Below are positions 1 to 5,369 of a stretch of 5,369 nt of DNA, in pieces (the first letter of the stretch is position 1; the number at the start of each line of letters is the position of its first letter). The notes beneath the pieces were generated by a model. The model was not told the origin of the DNA. It was given only the letters and a program-made list of their open reading frames with translations, and searched no databases. The position numbers and the translations under genes are program-made. This DNA is from Sphingobacteriaceae bacterium. Lineage in GTDB: Bacteria > Bacteroidota > Bacteroidia > Sphingobacteriales > Sphingobacteriaceae. The stretch spans positions 1 through 5,369 of the forward strand of contig CANHHZ010000146.1 of NCBI GenBank assembly GCA_947460275.1, read 5' to 3'.

Positions 1-330
1 GAGCTATTGGAAGTTTTTTGGAAAAACCACGACCCTACAACTTTAAACCGACAAGGTGCAGATGTGGGCACACAATACCGTTCGGTTGTTTTTTACCATA
101 ACGACGAACAAAAAGCTATAGCCGAAAAATACAAAGCCGAACTAAACAATGGCAAAGCATTTGCTAAACCTATTGTTACCACCATAGTAAAGGCCGAAAA
201 ATTTTATGTGGCCGAAAATTACCATCAAGATTACTTTATCAAAAATGGTGAGCAGCCATATTGCCGAATTGTAATTTTGCCTAAAATGGAAAAGTTAGAG
301 AAACTGTTTAAAAGCAAACTCAAATATTAG
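1..330 (+). CDS. msrA: Peptide-methionine (S)-S-oxide reductase MsrA, C-terminal part (5' end outside window)
   Basis: MsrA reduces the S-epimer of methionine sulfoxide in proteins, usually with thioredoxin as reductant. The reading frame is open from base 1, so this is the 3' portion of a longer gene (109 codons plus TAG). The TTG at position 7 is internal and not a start. Seen here: the family signature around nt 10-80 (EVFWKNHDPTTLNRQGADVG followed by TQYRS), the FYHN-DEQ segment, KPIVT, and the YHQDYF motif near nt 220-237, all in the usual MsrA order. The catalytic GCFW cysteine motif would lie upstream and cannot be checked. A cysteine near the C-terminus (codon 262-264, in QPYC) could be a resolving cysteine, as in family members ending PYC-x-x-VI-x-PK; that role is inferred. 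No strong terminator hairpin follows. The next gene starts 83 bp downstream with its own likely promoter. Confidence 0.95.
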   Translation, partial: ELLEVFWKNHDPTTLNRQGADVGTQYRSVVFYHNDEQKAIAEKYKAELNNGKAFAKPIVTTIVKAEKFYVAENYHQDYFIKNGEQPYCRIVILPKMEKLEKLFKSKLKY

Positions 331-371
331 GCTAAAATTTACACAAGCATTTTTTTTACAAATGGTAAAAT

Positions 372-379
372 TATATTTG
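372..379 (+). promoter_or_regulatory. Probable Bacteroidota -7 promoter box for the nitroreductase gene
   Basis: TATATTTG matches the Bacteroidota sigma-A -7 consensus TAnnTTTG exactly. It lies 34 bp before the ATG at 414, giving a predicted leader of roughly 25-30 nt. A clear -33 TTTG box is not seen; only a T-run at 350-357 occupies that region. A gene-proximal promoter here argues that the nitroreductase is not solely dependent on msrA transcription. Confidence 0.5.
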
Positions 380-413
380 CCACCAATATTTAACAAAATT
401 AATTTACAAGATA

Positions 414-1046
414 ATGAGTTTAATAGAAGCCCTTAACTGGCGTTACGCCACCAAAAAAATGAACGGAAAGGCCGTTCCGCAAGAAAAAGTTGATCAAATT
501 TTAGAAGCTGCTCGCTTAGCACCAACTTCTTCGGGTTTGCAACCTTTTAAAGTTATCGTAATTACAAATCCCGAATTAAAACAACAAATATTACCCAACG
601 CTTATAATCAATCTCAAGTTGTTGATTGTTCGCATTTATTGGTATTTGCCGCTTGGGACAATTACACCGAAGATAGAATAAATGAAGTTTATGCTTACAT
701 GAACAAAGAGCGTGGGCTACCAGATTCGGCAACCGAAGACTACAAAAACAACTTGATTAAATCGAGAGTAAATCTTGCAGCAGAAGTAAATTTTGAGCAT
801 GCAGCCCGCCAAGCTTACATAGGCTTTGGCTTGGCCCTTGCCGAAGCTGCTTTATTGCAAGTTGATGCTACGCCAATGGAAGGATTTAATGGAGCAAAAG
901 TTGACGAGATTTTAAACTTAAGCGCACATGGATTAAAGAGTGTAACGCTATTGCCATTGGGCTATCGCGATGAAGCCAACGATTGGTTAGCAAACTTGAA
1001 AAAAGTTCGCCAACCAAGTTCAGAATTTATCATTGAACATAAATAA
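414..1046 (+). CDS. NfsB-like oxygen-insensitive NAD(P)H nitroreductase (FMN flavoprotein)
   Basis: This 210-residue protein belongs to the nitroreductase superfamily and is close in length and layout to E. coli NfsB (217 aa). Such enzymes use FMN and NAD(P)H to reduce nitroaromatics, quinones and similar electrophiles in two-electron steps, working as cytosolic homodimers. Seen in the sequence: the N-terminal FMN phosphate-binding pattern R10-x-A-x-K14, the PTSSGLQPF loop at residues 37-45, N65 aligning with the FMN-contacting Asn of NfsB, the D71-x-S-H segment, PMEGF at 154-158, PLGYR at 181-185, and K197/R199 near the C-terminus, matching the NfsB Lys-x-Arg FMN contacts. The ATG at 414 begins MSLIEALNWRYATKK, the correct N-terminus for the family, so the start is secure. 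No strong Shine-Dalgarno site is visible, which is normal in Bacteroidota. A strong terminator follows 5 bp after the stop. The natural substrate cannot be told from sequence. Confidence 0.93.
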   Translation: MSLIEALNWRYATKKMNGKAVPQEKVDQILEAARLAPTSSGLQPFKVIVITNPELKQQILPNAYNQSQVVDCSHLLVFAAWDNYTEDRINEVYAYMNKERGLPDSATEDYKNNLIKSRVNLAAEVNFEHAARQAYIGFGLALAEAALLQVDATPMEGFNGAKVDEILNLSAHGLKSVTLLPLGYRDEANDWLANLKKVRQPSSEFIIEHK

Positions 1047-1051
1047 TTCAC

Positions 1052-1092
1052 AAACAAAAACGGATGCTTAAACAAAGCATCCGTTTTTGTTT
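1052..1092. terminator. Perfect 18-bp hairpin terminator after the nitroreductase gene
   Basis: The arms at 1052-1069 and 1075-1092 are exact reverse complements around a 5-nt loop (AAACA). The GC-rich core CGGATGC/GCATCCG sits next to the loop. The outer stem is A-rich on the left and T-rich on the right, so the U-tract forms part of the stem and the hairpin could stop transcription from either direction. It starts 5 bp after the nitroreductase stop. Confidence 0.9.
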
Positions 1093-1168
1093 AAAAGGGT
1101 TGGCATTTGTGGTATCTTGCTAGCCCCCCTACAACCACCGCCAATTTACCAAAACGTTGTAATTTAAA

Positions 1169-1267
1169 CCCGATAGCAGTGAAAAGCCCGCAAGTTGAGG
1201 AACGAAACGAGGACTTGAAACGTAGAGCGGGACTGTTTTTGCCAAAAGCTGGCAACTTCTTTTCACT
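1169..1267 (+). ncRNA. Structured intergenic element, candidate Bacteroidota repeat RNA
   Basis: Several short complementary segments are packed here. CCCGC (1187-1191) pairs with GCGGG (1227-1231), and AAGT (1192-1195) pairs with ACTT (1213-1216) directly inside it. AGCAGT (1175-1180) can pair with ACTGTT (1232-1237), stacking outside the CCCGC helix. Alternatively AGTGAAAAG (1178-1186) pairs perfectly with CTTTTCACT (1259-1267), enclosing the CCCGC helix plus a second hairpin, TTGCCA (1239-1244) with TGGCAA (1250-1255). A second CCCG at 1169-1172 could compete for the same CGGG. The opening ACCCGATAGCAGTG-type sequence and the closing GCGGGACTG resemble a repeated intergenic element I recall from Pedobacter/Flavobacterium genomes, possibly related to the Rfam Flavo-1 family; I could not check this. 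The second hairpin followed by CTTCTTTT gives the plus orientation weak support. It may be a 3'-UTR element, a small RNA or a dispersed repeat; its function is unknown. Confidence 0.5.
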
Positions 1268-1343
1268 TAAAAAAGAACCTGTTTTTAGGAAATGTAGATA
1301 TCGGCACCAAGCAAACTGTAAAATTGTGTTAAACATTGCGTGG

Positions 1344-1378
1344 TTTGTTTAGCTATCGAGCAATAATCGATATATTAG
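1344..1378 (+). promoter_or_regulatory. Tentative promoter for the exported MG/plug protein gene
   Basis: TTTG at 1344-1347 matches the Bacteroidota -33 box. TATATTAG at 1371-1378 differs from TAnnTTTG at one position, with a 23-bp spacer at the long end of the usual range. The predicted start would be near 1384, about 20 nt before the ATG at 1405. A competing match, TAGCTTTTG (1390-1398), has one extra base and lies too close to the ATG unless the mRNA is nearly leaderless. Confidence 0.3.
1354..1372. repeat. Short inverted repeat in the promoter region, possible operator
   Basis: TATCGA (1354-1359) and TCGATA (1367-1372) are exact reverse complements around a 7-nt spacer. They lie between the proposed -33 and -7 boxes, where a repressor site would act. 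Six-bp arms in AT-rich DNA can arise by chance, so this is only suggestive. Confidence 0.2.
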
Positions 1379-1404
1379 CAAATATTATTTAGCTTTTGTA
1401 CTTG

Positions 1405-4125
1405 ATGAAACTTACAAGGATATTATTTGCACTATTAATTTTAACATTATTGTCGAACTGGAAGGTTTTTGCCCAGCAAGATAGCACGATTTTAAAAACC
1501 ATTATCAATCAAACCAAAAGATTATCAGACGAGCAACCTATAGAGAAAGTATACCTCCATTTTGATAAACCTTATTATGCAGTAGCCGACACCATTTGGT
1601 TTAAAGCTTATGTTACTACCGAACAAAATCAACCATCGCCTTTAAGTAAAATAGTATATGTAGAGGTTTGGAATGCGCAAGATTCGTTAATGCAAACACT
1701 AAAATTACCCGTAAAAAATAGTTTCGCTTATGGAAACATTTCGCTTAACATGCAAAATTATAAACAAGGCAATTATCACGTTAGGGCTTACACCTTATGG
1801 ATGTTGAATTTTAGTGATGCGTACTTTTTTACCAAAAACATCACCATCGGCGAAGCTATCGACAAACAACTCCTCACACACATTGCTTTTACCAACGAGC
1901 AAAGCGACAAAAACATTAAAACTACCGCAAAAATTCAGTTTAAAGACACCTCAAAAAAACCTTATGGCAATAAAACAGTAAACTGGAAAATAATTTCCAA
2001 TTACGATGTTTATACCAAGGGAAAAGGGGTAACAGATCAAAATGGATTTTTAACCATTGTTGTAAATAGCAAAAATAATGAGCCCATTACCAAAGGCAGC
2101 ATTTTTACCGACCTTAGCATTAACGAAAAGGAGACGGTAAGTGCAAACTTTAATTTAAAACAAGAAGTAAACACTGTAGATGTACAGTTTTTTCCTGAGG
2201 GAGGACAATTGATTAGCGAAATCCCCAATCAAGTGGGTTTCAAAGCTGTTGCTCCGTCGGGTTTAGGGCTTGATGTAAAAGGTGTAATCATCGATGAACA
2301 AAACAATGAAATCGCAAATTTCAATTCAACTTTTGCGGGTATGGGCAGCTTTTTTATTACACCCCAAAACAACACTATTTACAAAGCTAAAATAACACTT
2401 AAGGATGGTAGCATTAAAACCTTTGATTTGCCCAAAGCAACCGAATCTGGAATTATGCTACAAGTAAATAACAATTCTCCAGATTTTGTTAACCTTAAAA
2501 TTTTAGCAAACAATTCATATTTCCTTAACCATACCAACAAGTCGTTTTTTATTGTAGCACAAAATGCAAATGTGGTGTATTATGGCGCACAAACTAGCTT
2601 AAAAAATCAATTAATTACTGCTAAAATCCCTAAAAAAACCTTTCCTTCAGGAATTACACAAATTACACTTTTTGATGAAAAAAGTGAACCCATAAGCGAG
2701 AGATTAGTTTTTATTATGCATCAAGATGCTATGAATTTAGCTGTAAAAACAGATTTGCCTATTTACAAACCGCGACAAAAAGTAAAACTAACACTCGAGG
2801 CTAAAAGTGGTGCAACACCAACCATGGGTAATTTTTCGATTGCTGTAACAGACGAACAAAAAGTACCCTTTGACGAGAACAATGAAACTACAATTTTAAG
2901 TTCTTTATTGCTTAGCTCGGATTTGAAAGGCTACATAGAAAGACCAAATTACTATTTCAACAAAACCGACGACAAAAAATTGGCAGATTTAGACAAGTTA
3001 ATGCTTACACAAGGCTACAGAAGGTTTGCCTATAAAGAAATTTTAGCGAATCAATTTCCATTGATCAGCTATTTGCCAGAGCAAGGCATTAACATTACAG
3101 GTACTTTAAGAGACCGAACAGGCATGCCTATTAAAAAAGGAGCGATGCGCTTGATGGTTACTGGAAAACCCATCTCTTCAGAAACCACAACGAGCAACAT
3201 GGGGTTATTTAATTTTCAAAACTTAGTTTTCCCAGATTCTTCTGAAGTAGTAGTAAGTGCAAAATACAATGCAAATGCAGCCAACTTAATGATTATGCTT
3301 GACGGAACACCAATGCCTGGGCTGGCCAAAAATATAAATTTGACCGACGAAGTAACCAATATAGATACCGTTTTATCCGCTTACCTAAATAACAGCCAAA
3401 AACAATATCGTTATTTGAGAACCCTTAAGCAGGTAGAAGTGAAGGGCGCAGCCATAAAAAAACCAAGTCACGCAGACCATAGCACATTAAGCAGCCTAGG
3501 AAACCCCGAGCATTTAATTACTGCGGATAGTTTTGGTAACGGCTGTACAATGCTACTAAACTGTTTAAAAACCATGTCTCCTGGTTTAACATTTGACCAA
3601 GAAGATTTTTATATTTCTAGAGATTATAATCAAGGTTCAAGAACTAAAGTTCAAGCATTTATCAACGGCACTCCAGTAGATACTCGAGACCTTAACAATG
3701 TTTCGGGCACAGACGTAGAGTCGGTAGAAATATTTTTAAATGATGCCATAGGCTCTGTAGATAGAACTTACGGAACCAAAGGAGTAATCGTAGTCAACAC
3801 CAAAAAAGTACCGGTTGGCAAAAAAATAAGTAAACAAGAATTGATGAACATGTTGCCTAAAACTAACATCATTACTTTTAAACCAATGGGATACAGCAAA
3901 GAACGTGAATTTTATTCGCCAAAATATTTACCTAATGCACTTATCACGAGTAGCGATTTACGTACAACCGTTTATTGGAATCCAAAAGTATCAACTGACG
4001 AAAAAGGTAACGCAACTTTTGAATTTTTTAATGCTGATGGAAAAGGAACTTACAAAGTGGTTATAGAAGGTTTAGATATTAATGGAAACCTAGGCAGAAC
4101 CGTTTACAGATATACGGTTAAATAA
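1405..4125 (+). CDS. Exported MG2/carboxypeptidase-regulatory/TonB-plug domain protein (906 aa)
   Basis: A large secreted protein of a Bacteroidota family often annotated as MG2-domain or TonB-dependent receptor plug protein; its exact role is unknown. Residues 1-23 are a signal peptide (Lys/Arg start, hydrophobic core, VFA then QQ cleavage). Residues about 47-150 are an MG2-like strand pattern (EKVYLHFDKPYYAVADTIWF), as in alpha-2-macroglobulins. Further MG-like beta domains follow, with QFFPEGGQL at 261-269 and a second YKPRQKVKLTL element at 454-464. LMLTQGYRRF at 532-541 is a motif I associate with this family. Residues about 562-620 resemble a carboxypeptidase-regulatory-like domain (ITGTLRDRTGMPIKKG). 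Residues about 690-800 resemble a TonB plug (FINGTPVD, DVESVEIFLNDA, YGTKGVIVVNTKK). The C-terminal DLRTTVYWNP to end is another beta unit. There is no CGEQ-type thioester and no room for a 22-strand barrel, so it is neither a classical macroglobulin nor a transporter. ATG 1405 is preferred over TTG 1396 because it gives a standard signal peptide. It probably sits in the periplasm or outer membrane. Confidence 0.88.
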   Translation: MKLTRILFALLILTLLSNWKVFAQQDSTILKTIINQTKRLSDEQPIEKVYLHFDKPYYAVADTIWFKAYVTTEQNQPSPLSKIVYVEVWNAQDSLMQTLKLPVKNSFAYGNISLNMQNYKQGNYHVRAYTLWMLNFSDAYFFTKNITIGEAIDKQLLTHIAFTNEQSDKNIKTTAKIQFKDTSKKPYGNKTVNWKIISNYDVYTKGKGVTDQNGFLTIVVNSKNNEPITKGSIFTDLSINEKETVSANFNLKQEVNTVDVQFFPEGGQLISEIPNQVGFKAVAPSGLGLDVKGVIIDEQNNEIANFNSTFAGMGSFFITPQNNTIYKAKITLKDGSIKTFDLPKATESGIMLQVNNNSPDFVNLKILANNSYFLNHTNKSFFIVAQNANVVYYGAQTSLKNQLITAKIPKKTFPSGITQITLFDEKSEPISERLVFIMHQDAMNLAVKTDLPIYKPRQKVKLTLEAKSGATPTMGNFSIAVTDEQKVPFDENNETTILSSLLLSSDLKGYIERPNYYFNKTDDKKLADLDKLMLTQGYRRFAYKEILANQFPLISYLPEQGINITGTLRDRTGMPIKKGAMRLMVTGKPISSETTTSNMGLFNFQNLVFPDSSEVVVSAKYNANAANLMIMLDGTPMPGLAKNINLTDEVTNIDTVLSAYLNNSQKQYRYLRTLKQVEVKGAAIKKPSHADHSTLSSLGNPEHLITADSFGNGCTMLLNCLKTMSPGLTFDQEDFYISRDYNQGSRTKVQAFINGTPVDTRDLNNVSGTDVESVEIFLNDAIGSVDRTYGTKGVIVVNTKKVPVGKKISKQELMNMLPKTNIITFKPMGYSKEREFYSPKYLPNALITSSDLRTTVYWNPKVSTDEKGNATFEFFNADGKGTYKVVIEGLDINGNLGRTVYRYTVK

Positions 4126-4163
4126 AATTAGGCAAAGATTAATCTTTGCCTAATTTTATTTAA
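4118..4163. terminator. Long perfect palindrome, bidirectional terminator overlapping the stop codon
   Basis: Bases 4118-4140 and 4141-4163 are exact reverse complements. With a TTAA loop (4139-4142) the stem is 21 bp. The core GGCAAAGA/TCTTTGCC is the only GC-containing part, flanked by an A-rich left and T-rich right outer stem, so termination could work on either strand. The TAA of the upstream gene (4123-4125) lies inside the left arm. The stop of a possible minus-strand gene remnant (4128-4130) lies in the same arm, as expected for a terminator shared by convergent genes. Confidence 0.9.
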
Positions 4164-4635
4164 AGGATTATTTACTTTTGGCTTATCTAGTTCGGCTTTA
4201 CATAGTATTTTCTTGGTGTTTAAACCAGTTTGTGTAATATTTGCAATATCAGCCAATTCTGTCTAAGTATAATCTAGTTGGTCAAGATTAACTTACCATA
4301 TGGTGTAAGTAAATAATATTTTCTATCGGAGCCAAACTAGATTCGACCCAATTATAACACAACCAAAAGTATAATCAAAACCAATCCACAACCTTACGGC
4401 ATAAAAATTAAGCTTGGCTCAAGTTTTGTATCTAAAAGAGTAATCCGTCATCAGATGATTTTTAGATTTTTAATTCAGAAATTTATGTTGGCAAAAGCAA
4501 AATTGACTTTATAACATAAAATGTGGTATCTAAAAAAGAGCGTATTAACGGAAACCGATGGGTTATCATCATTTTATTGATACCAAACCTATTGGCGCTT
4601 TCCTCTTTGCTAAAGTCTAAATTCTTATCTTACAT
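4128..4635 (-). pseudogene. Possible decayed minus-strand gene, small membrane-type protein of unknown family
   Basis: No intact ORF spans 4164-4685 on either strand, but the minus strand shows three protein-like pieces in order, each in a different or shifted frame. Piece A (4629 down to 4483) reads DKNLDFSKEESANRFGINK and continues through ITHRFPLIRSFLD; an ATG at 4635-4633 precedes it but is followed at once by TAA. Piece B (4447 to about 4277) reads LLDTKLEPSLIFMP, a hydrophobic stretch GCGLVLIILLVVL, then GSDRKYYLLTPYGKLIL, with in-frame stops between segments. Piece C (about 4292 to 4128) reads VNLDQLDYT, a TAG, then TELADIANITQTGLNTKKI and AELDKPKV, ending inside the terminator palindrome. 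The composition looks more like decayed protein than random AT-rich DNA, with a possible transmembrane segment in B. I do not recognise the family. Chance open frames of 45-50 codons are possible here, so confidence is low. Confidence 0.35.
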
Positions 4636-4660
4636 CAATTTTTAACGTGATGGTTATGGT

Positions 4661-4668
4661 TAATTTCG
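4661..4668 (+). promoter_or_regulatory. Tentative -7 box for the pirin gene
   Basis: TAATTTCG differs from TAnnTTTG at one position and would place the transcript start about 10 nt before the ATG at 4686. No clear -33 TTTG is present at the right distance; the TTTTTA stretch near 4638-4644 is the only candidate. An alternative TAAAATTTG (4674-4682) is one base too long and almost touches the start codon. Confidence 0.25.
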
Positions 4669-4685
4669 TAGATTAAAATTTGAAC

Positions 4686-5369
4686 ATGGCACAAACTATA
4701 TTACACCTATCGCAAACAAGAGGTCTAGGAGATCATGGCTGGCTTAAAAGCCACCACACCTTTAGTTTTGGAGGATATTACAATCCCGAACGAATTAATT
4801 TTGGTGCATTAAGAGTGTTAAATGACGACACGGTAAGTGGTGGGATGGGGTTTGGCGAGCATCCGCACGACAACATGGAAATCATTTCTATCCCATTGGA
4901 AGGCAAACTACAGCACAAAGACAGCATGGGAAATGTGGCCGGCATTGAAGCAGGAGAAATACAGGTAATGAGTGCTGGAACAGGTATTTACCACTCAGAA
5001 TATAATGCGGAAAAAGATAAAACAGTTAAATTTTTACAAATTTGGTTGTTTCCCAATCAACGAAATGTAGAACCCAGATACGACCAAAAAAGGTTAAACG
5101 ATTTGATGAAGGAAAATGAATTTGTACAAATTTTATCGCCCAACGCTAACGATGAAGGCGTATGGATTTATCAAGATGCTTGGTTCAATCTCGGAAATTT
5201 TAAGATGGACACCACTACAAACTACCATTTGCACAAAACTGGAAATGGAGTTTACATTTTCGTAATTAATGGAAATGTTGAAATTGATGGACAAAAACTT
5301 GAAAATAGAGATGGATTTGGAATTTGGGATACTGAAAATTTTGAGTTAAAAATAAGCGCTAACTCTACC
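4686..5369 (+). CDS. Pirin family protein (YhhW-like bicupin), 3' end outside window
   Basis: The frame from ATG 4686 stays open to the last base (228 codons) and runs off the right edge. Pirins are two-domain cupins; bacterial YhhW-type members can show quercetin 2,3-dioxygenase activity in vitro, though the physiological substrate is usually unknown. The N-terminal domain carries the full metal site: H59 and H61 in GFGEHPHDNMEI, and H103 and E105 in GTGIYHSEYN, equivalent to the His-His-His-Glu Fe/Ni ligands of pirins. Other family marks are the opening RGLGDHGWLKSHHTFSFG (residues 12-29), FGALRVLNDD (39-48), and LQIWLFP at 117-123. The second cupin begins near residue 160 (VWIYQDAWFN) and reaches KISANST at the edge, a point where YhhW-length proteins (about 231 aa) are almost complete, so only a short tail is probably missing. 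The start is fixed by the standard family N-terminus. It lies about 520 bp after the previous terminator and is probably separately transcribed. Confidence 0.94.
   Translation, partial: MAQTILHLSQTRGLGDHGWLKSHHTFSFGGYYNPERINFGALRVLNDDTVSGGMGFGEHPHDNMEIISIPLEGKLQHKDSMGNVAGIEAGEIQVMSAGTGIYHSEYNAEKDKTVKFLQIWLFPNQRNVEPRYDQKRLNDLMKENEFVQILSPNANDEGVWIYQDAWFNLGNFKMDTTTNYHLHKTGNGVYIFVINGNVEIDGQKLENRDGFGIWDTENFELKISANST

Larger units (their letters stand above)
1093..1404. other. Intergenic region without a credible protein gene
   Basis: This stretch separates the nitroreductase terminator from the large exported-protein gene. Open frames of about 81 codons exist on both strands, but the translations lack domain-like composition and overlap the hairpin-forming element at 1169-1267. 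I read them as chance frames over a structured sequence. The left part (1097-1165) includes a C6 run at 1124-1129 and no convincing structure. The right part (1268-1404) is AT-rich and holds the likely promoter of the downstream gene. Confidence 0.6.

Noticed and set aside
7..9. TTG at position 7 as the start of a 107-residue protein
   Set aside because: The frame is open to base 1 and the residues before and after this point match the interior of MsrA, so the gene is cut by the window edge.
341..382. Possible terminator after msrA (T8 run at 350-357; weak inverted repeat 363-369/376-382)
   Set aside because: No GC-containing stem precedes the T-run. The inverted repeat is 7 bp with a G-T pair and overlaps the -7 box, so it is not convincing as a terminator.
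1091..1352. Overlapping 81-codon open frames on both strands
   Set aside because: They cover the hairpin-forming element, overlap each other almost completely, and neither translation looks like a folded protein. Similar spurious hypothetical proteins are, as I recall, commonly called over such repeats in Bacteroidota.
1396..1404. TTG at 1396 as the start of the large exported protein
   Set aside because: It would add only MYL before the ATG at 1405. The ATG gives a normal signal peptide beginning MKLTR, and the TTG overlaps a promoter-like TTTTG.
2037..2228. 63-codon open frame on the minus strand
   Set aside because: It lies wholly inside the well-supported 906-codon gene and has no domain features; it is a shadow frame.
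4128..4635. Stop-codon reassignment to explain the in-frame stops on the minus strand
   Set aside because: The neighbouring genes use TAA and TAG as normal stops and are intact, and the pieces also need frame changes. Decay is the simpler explanation.

Overview
The window looks like chromosomal DNA from a Bacteroidota, most likely a Sphingobacteriales/Pedobacter-type organism. The reasons are the AT-rich composition, the weak or absent Shine-Dalgarno sites, a TAnnTTTG-type -7 promoter box, a Bacteroidota-style MG2/plug surface protein, and an intergenic element resembling repeats I remember from Pedobacter and Flavobacterium genomes. The genus is inference.

Layout, left to right. The 3' part of msrA (methionine sulfoxide reductase A) enters from the left edge and ends at 330. 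A complete NfsB-like FMN nitroreductase (414-1046) follows, with a near-consensus -7 box in the gap and a perfect 18-bp hairpin terminator just after it. Positions 1093-1404 contain no convincing gene. They hold a foldable element with mutually exclusive helices (about 1169-1267) and a weak promoter/operator region. Next is a 906-residue exported protein (1405-4125). It combines macroglobulin MG-like beta-sandwich domains, a carboxypeptidase-regulatory-like domain and a TonB-receptor-plug-like domain, but has no beta-barrel. Its stop codon lies inside a nearly perfect palindrome (4118-4163) that can act as a terminator on both strands. The 4164-4685 gap has no intact ORF; its minus strand reads as protein-like pieces in three frames broken by stops, tentatively a decayed gene. 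Finally, a pirin-family cupin (4686 to the right edge) starts and is cut by the window end, just short of its expected full length.

Three of the four genes (msrA, nitroreductase, pirin) are small cytosolic proteins linked to redox or electrophile chemistry. All genes point the same way, but the terminators and gaps suggest separate transcription units, not one operon. No mobile element, CRISPR array, tRNA or rRNA is visible. The most unusual items are the structured element at 1169-1267, the probable minus-strand gene remnant, and the barrel-less plug/MG protein.
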